Below the pieces are notes generated by a model. The model saw only the letters and a program-made list of their open reading frames with translations, made no database searches and was not told where the DNA came from. Shown here piece by piece: positions 37,369 to 46,639 of a DNA stretch of 64,000 bases. How positions within the stretch are numbered: the first letter of the stretch is position 1; each line of letters starts with the position of its first letter. The stretch covers positions 1 to 64,000 of the forward strand of contig JAQBXY010000015.1 in NCBI GenBank assembly GCA_027623325.1. Direction: 5' to 3'. This DNA is from Gemmatimonadota bacterium. Its GTDB lineage: Bacteria; Gemmatimonadota; Gemmatimonadetes; Longimicrobiales; Gaopeijiaceae. Made by a program: the position numbers and the translations under genes.

Positions 37369-38289
37369 CTATTCGGACCGGGGATGCGCGTCCCGGTATA
37401 CGCGCAGGAGCCGCTCCCTGCTCGTGTGCGTGTAGATCTGCGTCGTGGACAGGGAGACATGCCCCAGCAGTTCCTTGACGGCGAGAAGGTCCGCCCCTGC
37501 CTCCATCAGGTGCGTAGCGAAGCTATGGCGTAGGGAATGGGCGGACAGGCCACGCGCACCCGCCGCGTGTTCCAGGCTTTCTCGGACCGCGCTCTGAATG
37601 GAACGACGCGAAAGTCGTCCGCCCCGAGCATTCAGGAGCAATGCATCCTCGTCCGGTCGTGCGACCTCCGTGCGCCGGTTCGAATATCGGTCGATGGCCC
37701 GAAGAGCCGAGCCCGTGATCGGGACGATGCGCTCCTTCGATCCCTTCCCCACGACGCGGACCTGACTCGCCCGAAGATCGATGCGGGATCGATCGAGGCC
37801 ATGAAGCTCCGCGAGGCGGAGCCCGCTTCCGTAGAGCAGTTCCAGAATGACCAACGTCCTCGTACCGGTGAGACGATTCTCCTCGGCGTTGCGCTCGGCC
37901 ACCTCGAACACGACGCGAATATCGCCCATGGCCACATGACCGGGCAGGCGCCGATCGAGCTTGGGTGCGCGGACGGTCCGTGCTGGGTTCGCGGGAATAC
38001 GATCCTCGAGGTGTAGAAAAGAGAAGAGTGTTCGCGCGGCCGCGAGCCGGCGGGCAGCACTCCTCTTCGACAATCCCTTTCTCCCACACCATCCGAGGAA
38101 CGCCCGCAGCGCGAGTCGATCAATCTCCGGATCGGACCACTCCCACGAGTCGCGCCCCAAATAGTCCGTGAGAAACACCTCCAGCTGTTCGAGATCCCTC
38201 CGATATGCCTTCAGCGTGTTCTCAGCCAGCTGCCGCTCGTCCGACAAATGGCGGAGGAAATCTCCGACCTCGGATCGAGCGGTCGCCAC
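37369..38289 (-). CDS. xerC: Tyrosine recombinase XerC
   Basis: This recombinase resolves chromosome dimers at dif with XerD. The 306-residue protein has an N-terminal SAM-like core-binding domain and the catalytic domain with the RKHRH(W)Y set: Arg in LLYGSGLRLAEL, Lys in GKGSKER, HxxR in LSAHSLRHSFATHLM, His in LLGHVSLSTTQ and the nucleophile Tyr in IYTH. The start is a GTG 6 bp after trmFO. It sits in the conserved order topA-trmFO-xerC-hslV-hslU known from Bacillus, which supports a housekeeping role, not that of a mobile integrase. Confidence 0.94.
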   Translation of the reverse strand: MATARSEVGDFLRHLSDERQLAENTLKAYRRDLEQLEVFLTDYLGRDSWEWSDPEIDRLALRAFLGWCGRKGLSKRSAARRLAAARTLFSFLHLEDRIPANPARTVRAPKLDRRLPGHVAMGDIRVVFEVAERNAEENRLTGTRTLVILELLYGSGLRLAELHGLDRSRIDLRASQVRVVGKGSKERIVPITGSALRAIDRYSNRRTEVARPDEDALLLNARGGRLSRRSIQSAVRESLEHAAGARGLSAHSLRHSFATHLMEAGADLLAVKELLGHVSLSTTQIYTHTSRERLLRVYRDAHPRSE

Positions 38290-38295
38290 CTGCGA

Positions 38296-39624
38296 TCACT
38301 CCTGCGCGGCGGCAGACACGGTTAGTCCGTGTGTTCGCATCCATTCCAGGAAGTCGGACTGGGCCCGCTCCGCGAGGAGTACCCGCTTCTCCTGCTTGTT
38401 CTTGATCCTCTTGGCCAGAGGATCGACAAGGCCCCAGTTCGAGTTCATCGGCTGAAAATTCCCCGGAGCGGCGTCACGCAGATACTGGTAGAGCCCGCCG
38501 AGCATGGTAGTCGGTGGGGGCACGACAGGCTCCTCGCCCTCGAGCATCCTGCACATGTTGATGCCGGCCAGAATTCCGCTCGCCGCAGATTCGGTGTAGC
38601 CCTCCACCCCCGTCAACTGCCCCGCGAAGAGAAAATCCGGGCGCTCCGGGAGCGCCCCATGCGACGTGAGTCGCATCGGGAAGTTGAGGTAACTGTTCCG
38701 GTGGATCGATCCCCATCGCAAGAACTCTGCGTCCGCGAGACCCGGAATCGTGCTGAAGACCCGCCGCTGTTCGCCCGTACGCAACCGAGTCTGGAAGCCC
38801 ACCATGTTCCACATCTGGCCGGCGCGATCCTCTCGACGAAGCTGCACGACGGCCCAAGGGCGCGCGCCGGTACGTGGGTCCGTCAGGCCGATCGGCTTCA
38901 TGGGTCCGAAACGGAGTGTCTCGGCACCCCGTGAGGCCGACACTTCGACCGGGAGGCACCCTTCGAAATAGGGCACGTTATCCCAGTCGTGACCGGCATG
39001 CCCCTCGGCCGAGTTGAGCGCGGTGATGAACGCCTCGTACTCCGCCTGATCCATGGGGCAGTTCAGGTAGTCCGCGTCTTCGTCGAAGCGGCCGGCCGCA
39101 AACACGATCGATTCGTCGAGACTGTCCCTGTGCACGATGGGGGCGATCGCGTCGAAGAAGGCGAGGCCGCCGTCTCCAAGAGCGCGCTCGATCGCGGAAA
39201 AAAGTGCGCCGGAGGTCAGCGGACCCGTGGCGAGGATCGTCGGACCGTCGGGTAGCTCGGTGCACTCCTCCCGCACGACCTCGATCAGGGACTCCGACTC
39301 AACCGCCTCCGTCATTCTTTCCGAGAAGATCCTTCTGTCGACCGCCAGCGCGGACCCGGCCGCTACGCGTGAGGCATCGGCAGATCGCAGAAGGAGCGAC
39401 CCCAACGCTCGCATCTCACGCTTCAGTTGTCCGTGCGCATTCTCGGGGGACTCGCTCTTGAACGAGTTGGTGCACACCAGCTCGCCGAGCCGGTCCGATT
39501 GATGAGCTTCGGTGGTTCGGGACGGCCTCATCTCGATCAGACGGACCGAGTGCCCCACTGCGGCGAGTTGGAGGGCCGCCTCGCAGCCGGCGAGACCACC
39601 GCCGACAACGGTAACGCGGGTCAC
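38296..39624 (-). CDS. trmFO: tRNA m5U54 methyltransferase TrmFO
   Basis: This folate/FAD-dependent enzyme makes ribothymidine at position 54 of tRNA. The 442-residue protein has the N-terminal dinucleotide-binding motif VVGGGLAGCEAALQLA, the signature LVCTNSFKSESPENAHGQLKRE with a conserved Cys, and the mid-protein blocks YFEGCLPVE and GPMKPIGLTDPRTG. The C-terminal FAGQLTGVEGYTESAA is also clear. It overlaps topA by 4 bp. Confidence 0.97.
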   Translation of the reverse strand: MTRVTVVGGGLAGCEAALQLAAVGHSVRLIEMRPSRTTEAHQSDRLGELVCTNSFKSESPENAHGQLKREMRALGSLLLRSADASRVAAGSALAVDRRIFSERMTEAVESESLIEVVREECTELPDGPTILATGPLTSGALFSAIERALGDGGLAFFDAIAPIVHRDSLDESIVFAAGRFDEDADYLNCPMDQAEYEAFITALNSAEGHAGHDWDNVPYFEGCLPVEVSASRGAETLRFGPMKPIGLTDPRTGARPWAVVQLRREDRAGQMWNMVGFQTRLRTGEQRRVFSTIPGLADAEFLRWGSIHRNSYLNFPMRLTSHGALPERPDFLFAGQLTGVEGYTESAASGILAGINMCRMLEGEEPVVPPPTTMLGGLYQYLRDAAPGNFQPMNSNWGLVDPLAKRIKNKQEKRVLLAERAQSDFLEWMRTHGLTVSAAAQE

Positions 39625-42107
39625 TTCTTCTTCCGCGCCCGACCCTTCTTTTTGCCACCACCCTTTGCCGCTTTCTCTGCGAGCATGACGATCGCGGATT
39701 CGAGGTCGACATCGTCCGGTTCGGTGCCCCGCGGGAGGGTCGCGTTCACGGTACCATCGGTCACGTAAGGGCCGTACCGTCCGGACATGAGGGAGATTTC
39801 GTCACCGGTCTTGGGGTGTTTGCCCAATTCCTTCAAGGGCAGACGCTTGCCCGAGGCCTTGGCATCCAGGAGCGCCACTGCTTCTTCGAGCGTCACAGTC
39901 CAAAGGTGCTCCGTTCCCTTGAGACTGGCGAACACCTTGGCCCTGCGGACGAACGGTCCAAACCGGCCCAGTCCTGCCTCGATTTCTTCTTTGGTGGTCG
40001 GATCGACTCCGACCATCCGGGGAAGCTCGAGTAGTTTAAGCGCGTAGGCGAGGTCGACATCGGCGGGCTCTCGACCCTTCGGGATGCTCACACGCTTGGG
40101 CTTGGTCCCTTCTTCGGCCGCTTCGAGTTCGACGTACGGTCCGTACGGCCCGTTCTTGAGCCGCACCGGCCGCCCCTCGGTCGGATGCTCACCCAACTCC
40201 TGCCCCTCCGGGTCGAAGCCATCGAGCGAACGCGTACTCTTGCATTCGGGATAGCCCGAGCATCCGAGGAATCGTCCGAAGCGATTCCAGCGCACAAGCA
40301 TGGGGCGCTCACACTTGTCGCAGACCTCACCTTCCGCGGCGAGGATCTCCTTGATGATCTCGTCGGAGTTCTCCTCGCCCTCTTGAATGCGCTTCATGAG
40401 GCCCGGATAGAAGTCCGCGAGGAGCACTCGCCAATCGACCTCCCCGTCCTCGACACGGTCGAGCTCGGTCTCCATCCTGCTCGTGAACTCGACGTCGAAG
40501 ATGTTCGGGAGCACTCGTACAAGGAGCTTCGCGACCACCTCTCCCAAGTCGGTCGGGAAGAAGCGGCGCTGGTCCAGGTCGACGTAGCCACGATCGGCGA
40601 TCACCGAAATGATGGATGCGTATGTAGACGGGCGTCCGATCCCGAGCTTCTCGAGTTCCTTGACCAGACTGGCCTCCGAAAAGCGCGGAGGCGGCTGCGT
40701 GAAGTGCTGGCGTGCGGCGAGATCCTTCAAGTCGGCGACGTTGCCTTCGTCGAGCTCTGGCAGCGGCTCGAGATCGTCCAGCCGGCGCTTCTCCCCTGCC
40801 TCGGTGGCTTCGAGATACAGCCGGGTGAACCCTTCAAACTTCACGATCGATCCCGTGGCCCGGAAGAGATACATCTTTCCGTCGGAGCCGCGAATGTCGA
40901 AGTCGGCCGTCGTCGTATCGTAGACCGCCGGCGACATCTGGCTGGCGACGAAGCGGAGCCAGATGAGCTCGTACAGCTTCGCTTGATCAACCTCGAGGTA
41001 GCGAGCCGCTTCGCTCGGCAGGATCGTCACATCGGTCGGCCGAATCGCTTCATGCGCGTCCTGGGCCGCGCGGGCCTGATTCCCCCCGTAGAGTTGCGGC
41101 GCGTCGGGAATGAACGGCCGACCGAATTCGCCGGTGATCCACTCCCTGGCCTGCTCGACAGAACTGGGAGCGACACGCGTCGAATCCGTTCGCATGTACG
41201 TGATCAGACCGATCTGCCCTCTCGACCCGATCTCCTGACCTTCATAAAGCCTCTGCGCATTCGACATCGTGCGCTTGGCCGAAAACCGGAGTCCCTTCGC
41301 TGCTTCTTGCTGCAGGGTCGAGGTCGTGAAGGGAGCGGCCGGATTCTTCCTTCGCTCCCGTCGCTTCACGCTCGAAACTTCGAAGGAGGCGTCACGAACG
41401 CCGTCTACGACGCCGGTCGCGGCCGCCTCGTCCCCGAGCGTGAACGACTTCCCGTCGATCTGGTGGAGTTTGGCCTCGAATGGCTGATCGGCGCGCTCGA
41501 GATGCGCGGTGATCGACCAGTACTCTTCCTGATTAAAGGCCCGAATCTCGTCCTCGCGCTCACAGATGAGGCGGAGGGCGACGGTCTGCACCCGGCCTGC
41601 TGAAAGCCCCGGGCGAATTGGCTTCCACAGGAGCGGACTGACCTTGTAGCCGACGAGCCGGTCGAGAATCCGGCGCGCCTGTTGCGCTTCGATCTTCTTT
41701 ACATCGAGTTGACCGGGGTTCGCGATCGCTGCCTGGACGGCGCTCTTGGTGATTTCGCGGAACGTGACACGGTGGAATCGTGAGGCATCCGACTCGAAGC
41801 CCAGCTGCTCCGCCACGTGGTACGCAATCGCTTCTCCCTCGCGATCCGGATCCGTAGCGAGGATAATGGTCTTGGCCCCCTTCGCCCGCTTCTTGAGGTC
41901 CGAGATGACTTTGGCCTTTCCTCGGATCGTGACGTACTTGGGTTCAAAACCCTGATCGACGTCGACACCCAACTCCTTCGTCGGCAGATCGCGGACATGG
42001 CCTACCGAGGCCGCGACGTCATAGTCGCTTCCGAGGTACTTGCCGATGGTTCGCGCTTTCGCGGGAGACTCGACGATTACGAGGTGCTTGTCGTTTTTGT
42101 CGCTCAT
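39621..42107 (-). CDS. topA: DNA topoisomerase I
   Basis: This type IA enzyme relaxes negative supercoils. The 828-residue protein has the Toprim domain (VIVESPAKARTIGKYLG, later DPDREGEAIA), the active-site tyrosine in LITYMRTDSTRV (about Tyr304), and the cap/gate domains. The C-terminus has a single four-cysteine zinc ribbon (CDKCERPM ... GCSGYPEC) and two Toprim-C repeats recognisable by GRFGPFV/GRYGPYV. It ends in a Lys/Gly-rich basic tail. It overlaps aroK and trmFO by 4 bp each. Confidence 0.97.
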   Translation of the reverse strand: MSDKNDKHLVIVESPAKARTIGKYLGSDYDVAASVGHVRDLPTKELGVDVDQGFEPKYVTIRGKAKVISDLKKRAKGAKTIILATDPDREGEAIAYHVAEQLGFESDASRFHRVTFREITKSAVQAAIANPGQLDVKKIEAQQARRILDRLVGYKVSPLLWKPIRPGLSAGRVQTVALRLICEREDEIRAFNQEEYWSITAHLERADQPFEAKLHQIDGKSFTLGDEAAATGVVDGVRDASFEVSSVKRRERRKNPAAPFTTSTLQQEAAKGLRFSAKRTMSNAQRLYEGQEIGSRGQIGLITYMRTDSTRVAPSSVEQAREWITGEFGRPFIPDAPQLYGGNQARAAQDAHEAIRPTDVTILPSEAARYLEVDQAKLYELIWLRFVASQMSPAVYDTTTADFDIRGSDGKMYLFRATGSIVKFEGFTRLYLEATEAGEKRRLDDLEPLPELDEGNVADLKDLAARQHFTQPPPRFSEASLVKELEKLGIGRPSTYASIISVIADRGYVDLDQRRFFPTDLGEVVAKLLVRVLPNIFDVEFTSRMETELDRVEDGEVDWRVLLADFYPGLMKRIQEGEENSDEIIKEILAAEGEVCDKCERPMLVRWNRFGRFLGCSGYPECKSTRSLDGFDPEGQELGEHPTEGRPVRLKNGPYGPYVELEAAEEGTKPKRVSIPKGREPADVDLAYALKLLELPRMVGVDPTTKEEIEAGLGRFGPFVRRAKVFASLKGTEHLWTVTLEEAVALLDAKASGKRLPLKELGKHPKTGDEISLMSGRYGPYVTDGTVNATLPRGTEPDDVDLESAIVMLAEKAAKGGGKKKGRARKKK

Positions 42108-42649
42108 TCAGCGTCTGTTTCGGTTTCGATTTCGGCCAGGATTCGAAGGACCCGTGCCGCCACATCTTCTACGGAGGAGCGCTCCGTGTCTACACTCCAG
42201 CCCGCAGACGAGTAGAAACGGACACGATCGGCGAGCAGCTTTCGGGCGTCGTCGAGTCGATTCACACCGGCCAGCAGAGGCCGCGTTCCGCGTTCCGCCG
42301 ATGCCCTGCGCAGCGCCTCATCTGCACCGACCTGAAGCCAGATCGCGACGGTCCCCGGAGGTAGCGAATCGAGCCGTCCCGGTTGGGCGGCCCACCCGCC
42401 CCCGCTTGCTAGCACGACCCTGTGCTCCGCCAAGAGCCGGACGGCGACCTCGGTCTCGGCTTCCCGGAAGAGACGTTCGCCATGCGTGGCGAAGATCTCG
42501 GCCACGGGCATCTCGAAGCGAGCCTCGATGACGTCGTCGAAGTCCACGAATCGCCACCCGAGCGCCTCCGCGACCCTTCGTCCGACGCTGCTCTTCCCGG
42601 AACCCATGAAGCCGACGAGAAGCACTCGGGCCACCGTCGGATCGGTCAA
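42104..42649 (-). CDS. aroK: Shikimate kinase
   Basis: This enzyme phosphorylates shikimate at the 3-OH in aromatic amino-acid synthesis. The 181-residue P-loop protein has Walker A GFMGSGKSSVG at about 13-23, the shikimate-binding DFDDVIE and FREAE segments, GGGWA, and the lid region RPLL with the terminal adenine loop. It overlaps aroC and topA by 4 bp each, so chorismate synthesis and topA share one transcript. Confidence 0.95.
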   Translation of the reverse strand: MTDPTVARVLLVGFMGSGKSSVGRRVAEALGWRFVDFDDVIEARFEMPVAEIFATHGERLFREAETEVAVRLLAEHRVVLASGGGWAAQPGRLDSLPPGTVAIWLQVGADEALRRASAERGTRPLLAGVNRLDDARKLLADRVRFYSSAGWSVDTERSSVEDVAARVLRILAEIETETDAE

Positions 42650-43851
42650 CGAGTACCGAAGCCCCGCTCCGCCAGATGATCGAGGTAGCCGTCCAGGTTG
42701 CGTCGGATCTCGCCCACCGAGTCGCCACCAAACTTCTCGAGCATCGCATCGGCAAGAACGAGCGCCACCATCGCTTCGCCGACCACACCGGCCGCCGGCA
42801 CCGCACAGACGTCGCTGCGCTCGACCGCTGCATCACCGGCGCTACCGTCCCGAAGATCGACACTGTCCAGGGGTTTGCGCAGAGTGGAGATCGGCTTCAT
42901 GGCACCGCGCACGACCAGAGGTTCCCCGGTCGTTACACCGCCCTCCAGTCCCCCTGCCCGGTTCGATGCGCGGCCGATACCGCCGGAACGGGCCTTTTCC
43001 TCGTCACGGACGATCGCGTCGTGGACTTCCGAGCCCGGACGGAGCGCCTGGTCGAATCCGAACCCCAACTCGACGCCCTTCACGGCCTGGATGGACATCA
43101 CGGCGGCGGCGAGGCGACCGTCGAGTTTTCGGTCCCAGGACACATAACTACCGAGCCCAACCGGAAGCCCGGTCGCGATCACCTCGAACACCCCTCCCAG
43201 TGTGTCGCCCCGTTCCTTGGCTGCGTCGATCTCGGCCATCATCCGGCCGGCGGCCTCCTCGTCGAGACAACGCACCGGACTCTCGTCCGCAGCGGCGTTC
43301 AGATCCTGGGGCAGGTCGAGCGCTTGCGCAGCTACGGGTCCGATCGAAGTGACATGACTCCCGACCTCGATCCCGAACTCCCGAAGAAGGCATTTGGCGA
43401 CCGCACCGCATGCCACGCGCGCCGCAGTCTCACGCGCACTTGCTCGCTCCAGTATGTCGCGGACGTCCCTGCGATCGTACTTGAGTGCTCCCACTAGATC
43501 CGCGTGACCGGGCCGGGGAAGGTAGTGCGGCTTGAGCGCCTTCGGATTCACGTCTTCCTCAGGCGCGGTATGGCTCATGGCGACGGTCCAATTCTCCCAA
43601 TCGCGGTTCCAGATCACCATGGAGATCGGCGACCCCAGCGTCTCGCCCAACCGCACGCCACTCAAGAGTTCTGCGCGGTCCGACTCGATCTGCATTCGCC
43701 GGCCGCGCCCGTACCCGCCTTGTCGCCGGGCGAGCTCAGGATCCACGTCGCGCTCCATGGTGAGCAGAAGCCCCGCTGGAACCCCCTCCAGCAGCGCGGT
43801 GAGTCCTCTGCCGTGTGACTCGCCCGCCGTATGGAATGTCAGCCGTCTCAT
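42646..43851 (-). CDS. aroC: Chorismate synthase
   Basis: This FMN-dependent enzyme makes chorismate from EPSP. The 401-residue protein starts MRRLTFHTAGESHGRGL and has the family signatures RRQGGYGRG, RPGHADLVGALKYD, the ERASARETAARVA block and the late AVPAAGVVGEAMVALVL. It opens the aroC-aroK-topA-trmFO-xerC cluster. The terminator just upstream (43869-43897) separates it from the pilMNOPQ transcript. Confidence 0.97.
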   Translation of the reverse strand: MRRLTFHTAGESHGRGLTALLEGVPAGLLLTMERDVDPELARRQGGYGRGRRMQIESDRAELLSGVRLGETLGSPISMVIWNRDWENWTVAMSHTAPEEDVNPKALKPHYLPRPGHADLVGALKYDRRDVRDILERASARETAARVACGAVAKCLLREFGIEVGSHVTSIGPVAAQALDLPQDLNAAADESPVRCLDEEAAGRMMAEIDAAKERGDTLGGVFEVIATGLPVGLGSYVSWDRKLDGRLAAAVMSIQAVKGVELGFGFDQALRPGSEVHDAIVRDEEKARSGGIGRASNRAGGLEGGVTTGEPLVVRGAMKPISTLRKPLDSVDLRDGSAGDAAVERSDVCAVPAAGVVGEAMVALVLADAMLEKFGGDSVGEIRRNLDGYLDHLAERGFGTR

Positions 43852-43868
43852 GAAGGTCTAGTTGGTGG

Positions 43869-43897
43869 AAAACGCAAAAGCCCGGCAGTGCCGGGCT
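43869..43897 (-). terminator. Terminator after the pilMNOPQ/lipoprotein operon
   Basis: On the minus strand AGCCCGGC-ACT-GCCGGGCT forms an 8-bp stem followed by TTTTGCGTTTT. It lies about 75 bases after the stop of the 43970 lipoprotein gene and 18 bases before aroC. Confidence 0.8.
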
Positions 43898-43969
43898 CCC
43901 GCCGGCCGGTCAGGCCGTGGCGCGTCCTACTATATAGAGGTGCCGTACGGGGCACCAAGCCCCGAATGA

Positions 43970-44407
43970 TCAGCCGATGGTAACCTTCACGGAATCCTTG
44001 CCCACGTCGCCGCCGAGATCGGTGACCTCGATCACGATATAGACCGAGCCGGTGACCTGACCATCCGCCGCCCTCAGGTAGTTGCTCAAGTTCGCGACGG
44101 CGGCACCGCTCAGCGTCTGGGTCTCGGCTACGAACGCCGGGGCCCCGCCCGTCACATAGTTACCCCGAAACGTCGCCGAACCCGTGCCGGCCGGCGCATT
44201 CACGTCGGCCGTCACCAGGATCGAGTCACCGATTGCCAGCGTGAACGCCTCGCTCGGGGCATTGATCGACACCTCCGGACCCACTTCCCCCACCGACGCC
44301 GCGAGCGAGAAAAGATTCTCTCCCGCGCAGCCCGCGAATAGAACGCTGCTCACAAGTGCCGTTAGAAGCACCCCGCGGTTTGCCCTACTCCGGCCAATTG
44401 GACGCAT
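43970..44407 (-). CDS. Predicted lipoprotein with Ig-like domain, pilus-linked
   Basis: This 145-residue protein has a signal peptide ending in the lipobox LFAGC (Cys27). The mature part of about 118 residues is beta-strand rich, with alternating patterns (FTLAIGDSILVTADV, GSVYIVIEVTDLGGDVGKDSVKVTI) resembling a bacterial Ig-like/PKD-type fold. I recognise no specific family. It is the last gene of the pilMNOPQ operon, 25 bp after pilQ, so a pilotin-like or pore-associated role is possible. Pilotins are usually helical or TPR proteins, so this is weak inference. Confidence 0.7.
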   Translation of the reverse strand: MRPIGRSRANRGVLLTALVSSVLFAGCAGENLFSLAASVGEVGPEVSINAPSEAFTLAIGDSILVTADVNAPAGTGSATFRGNYVTGGAPAFVAETQTLSGAAVANLSNYLRAADGQVTGSVYIVIEVTDLGGDVGKDSVKVTIG

Positions 44408-44432
44408 GGTCTCGTAAGTCCTATTCGGTGCG

Positions 44433-46157
44433 TTAGCGTCGGCTGCGCACGATGTGCGGCGTGACCAAGATGATGAGATCCCTCTGGATCTCCTGCTCCC
44501 GGCGGGTGCGGAACAGCGCGCCGATCAGGGGCAGGTCCTTCAGGAATGGAATGCCCGCCAGGGCCTCAGTCCGCTCTGTTTGCGTCAATCCACCGATCAC
44601 CACGGTCTCGCCGTCCTCAACGAGAACCCGAGTCTGGCCACGCTGTGTCCGGAAGATGAAGCCCGCGTCGGAATCGGCCAATTCGGCTGCCGACCGCTCC
44701 GCCTCGACCTCGAGGAGGATGAAGCCGTTCGCGGTCACGTGGGGAGTCGCCCTCAGGATGATACCCGTCTCCTGCTGAGCTACCTGAGCGGTCGGGAAGG
44801 CAGAACCACCGCCGCCACCCGCCCCGGCACCCGCGTCAATCGTGCGGATCGGCGTCAATTCACCGACCAGCAACTCTGCCTGATGGTTGTCGAGCACCGT
44901 CACCTGCGGCGTTGCCTCGATGTCACTGAGCTGAACCGACTGAAGTGCGTCGATGAAGCCGATGAGTTGATGCCGACCCAAGACCAGCGAGGTCAGCAAC
45001 TGGAGCGTCGGCGCGGCGACACGCGCGGTAGCGTTGCCAAGCGCGGCAACGGAGTTGCCTCCGAGGGCTACCACGGAGGTCCCTTGGCCGATCGCCTCCA
45101 GGGTACCATCTCCGTTCAGATCTGCGGCACCGCCGGACAACGTGTTGAACTGATTGCCACGGGAGTCCTTCAACTCATACGTGACGCCGAGTTCGTCGAG
45201 GTCCGTGCGGTTGACGAAGATGATCTTGGCCTGAATCGAAACCTGTGGCGTCTCGATATCGAGTTGTTCGAGCAGTCCCTCGATCTGATTCTGCACACGC
45301 TCGATGTCCGAGACGATCAGCGTGTTCGTGCCACTGCCCACGGTGATCCGGCCACGGGCCGTCAGCAGCGGCTCGATCGAAGCCTGAAGCTCCTGAGCCG
45401 TCGCAAAAGAGATGCGGTGGGCGCGCGTCAGAATCGGCTCGATCGCTTCCCGGTCATTGAGGTCCGCGATGTTGTCGACGCGGATGATCCCGTACAGATC
45501 TTCTTCACCCGCCAAGCCCTGTCCACCGAGGATCGTGCTGAGAGCCACGTCCCACGGTTGGTCGTTGATGTCGGCTGTGACGAAGCCCGCCACGTTCGAA
45601 CCGGGAACGATGGACTTTCCTGAAAAGGCAGCGAACGCCAGGAGCACGTCATTGATGGGCGCTTCGGTCCACGTGACCGAAATCCGACGAGCCTCCTGAA
45701 CCGGGGCCGCCTGAACCGGGGCGGCCTGAGCCACCGGAACCAATGTGGTGGGGTTGAACGGCGCCGTCGCACCGGACGACCACGGCTCGAAGTCACCCAC
45801 GGGGTTCTCGAGCGAAATGCGAAGTCCCCGGCCATCTGGGATGACGGTGTACGCGAGCGGCTCGTCCAACTCGAAGACCACCCGGACCACGTCCTCGGAG
45901 TATTGACTCGAGCGGATGGAGCGGATGCCCCCGCGGTTGACGGCACCGAAGTTGTCTTGCGGCAGAGCGTGGCTCGCGCCCATGAGGTCGATCACCAACC
46001 GGTGAGGCCCCTCCATGGTGAAGTCGCGATACTCGACGTTGCCGCGGACGGAAATCAGGACGCTGGTTTGTGAGGCCATCGGGGTGATCGTCACTTCCGT
46101 GACGGGTCCCCCAAGGGCCAAGAGCGTGCCCGCCCATAGAGCGAACATCGACGTCAT
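44433..46157 (-). CDS. pilQ: Type IV pilus secretin PilQ
   Basis: This is the outer-membrane channel through which the pilus exits. The 574-residue protein has a short signal peptide, one AMIN domain (about 20-120), a Pro/Ala/Val-rich linker, an STN/N0-type domain (about 155-225), an N1 domain with SGTNTLIVSD (about 240-310) and the secretin domain to the end. The hallmarks VLDNHQAELLVGE, GETVVIGGL and GIPFLKDLPLIGALFR are clear. An inserted loop near 345-355 reads DLNGDGTLE, like the start of a Ca2+-binding EF loop. It overlaps pilP by 4 bp. Confidence 0.95.
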   Translation of the reverse strand: MTSMFALWAGTLLALGGPVTEVTITPMASQTSVLISVRGNVEYRDFTMEGPHRLVIDLMGASHALPQDNFGAVNRGGIRSIRSSQYSEDVVRVVFELDEPLAYTVIPDGRGLRISLENPVGDFEPWSSGATAPFNPTTLVPVAQAAPVQAAPVQEARRISVTWTEAPINDVLLAFAAFSGKSIVPGSNVAGFVTADINDQPWDVALSTILGGQGLAGEEDLYGIIRVDNIADLNDREAIEPILTRAHRISFATAQELQASIEPLLTARGRITVGSGTNTLIVSDIERVQNQIEGLLEQLDIETPQVSIQAKIIFVNRTDLDELGVTYELKDSRGNQFNTLSGGAADLNGDGTLEAIGQGTSVVALGGNSVAALGNATARVAAPTLQLLTSLVLGRHQLIGFIDALQSVQLSDIEATPQVTVLDNHQAELLVGELTPIRTIDAGAGAGGGGGSAFPTAQVAQQETGIILRATPHVTANGFILLEVEAERSAAELADSDAGFIFRTQRGQTRVLVEDGETVVIGGLTQTERTEALAGIPFLKDLPLIGALFRTRREQEIQRDLIILVTPHIVRSRR

Positions 46158-46639
46158 GGAGTGCCTCCCTCGCGCCTGGATACGAAGTTCATGGTTACCC
46201 GTTCAACTGCGTCGAACACCTCAACGTCCACGATCACGGCGTCTCGCCGAATCTGAACGATGGTCGTGTTTCCAATTCTCTCACCCGGCTTCAGATAGAA
46301 CGAATCACCTGGGATCGCGCTGATGGTCCCGTCCTCCGCCACTGCGACTCCACCGGTACTCAGCACGGCCACACTCGAAGAGGCGTCCGGAGAGTACATG
46401 ATTCCGATCAGGCTCAGGCGCTCGAATCGCGGCCCGCCCCCATCATCGACCCCGAGGGGACGGAACGGGTTACGGCGGGTGAACGAGGGGTATTGAAACA
46501 CCTCACGCTCGAAGACGAGCTCGGTCTCGGGAGCCGGACGCGGCGGCGGCGTCTGAGCGTTCGCTTCCGCTGCCAAGGGCAGCGCGAGCGCTGAGGCAAC
46601 CGTCAGCATTACGAATCGACGAGTGGTCATAGTCATCAA
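46154..46639 (-). CDS. pilP: Type IV pilus assembly protein PilP
   Basis: This periplasmic protein links PilN/PilO to the secretin. The 161-residue product has an N-terminal signal sequence (about 8-28, AxA-type end AEANA; no lipobox cysteine) and a Pro-rich tether. The C-terminal beta domain has the recognisable RRNPFRPLG lead and LIGIMYSPDASSSVAVL ... IGNTTIVQIRRDAVIV. Classical PilP is a lipoprotein; this one appears not to be. It overlaps pilO and pilQ by 4 bp each. Confidence 0.82.
   Translation of the reverse strand: MMTMTTRRFVMLTVASALALPLAAEANAQTPPPRPAPETELVFEREVFQYPSFTRRNPFRPLGVDDGGGPRFERLSLIGIMYSPDASSSVAVLSTGGVAVAEDGTISAIPGDSFYLKPGERIGNTTIVQIRRDAVIVDVEVFDAVERVTMNFVSRREGGTP

Noticed and set aside
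37369-38289. Mobile-element integrase
   Set aside because: The tyrosine recombinase has XerC features and sits in a conserved housekeeping gene order (topA-trmFO-xerC-hslVU), with no attachment-site repeats.
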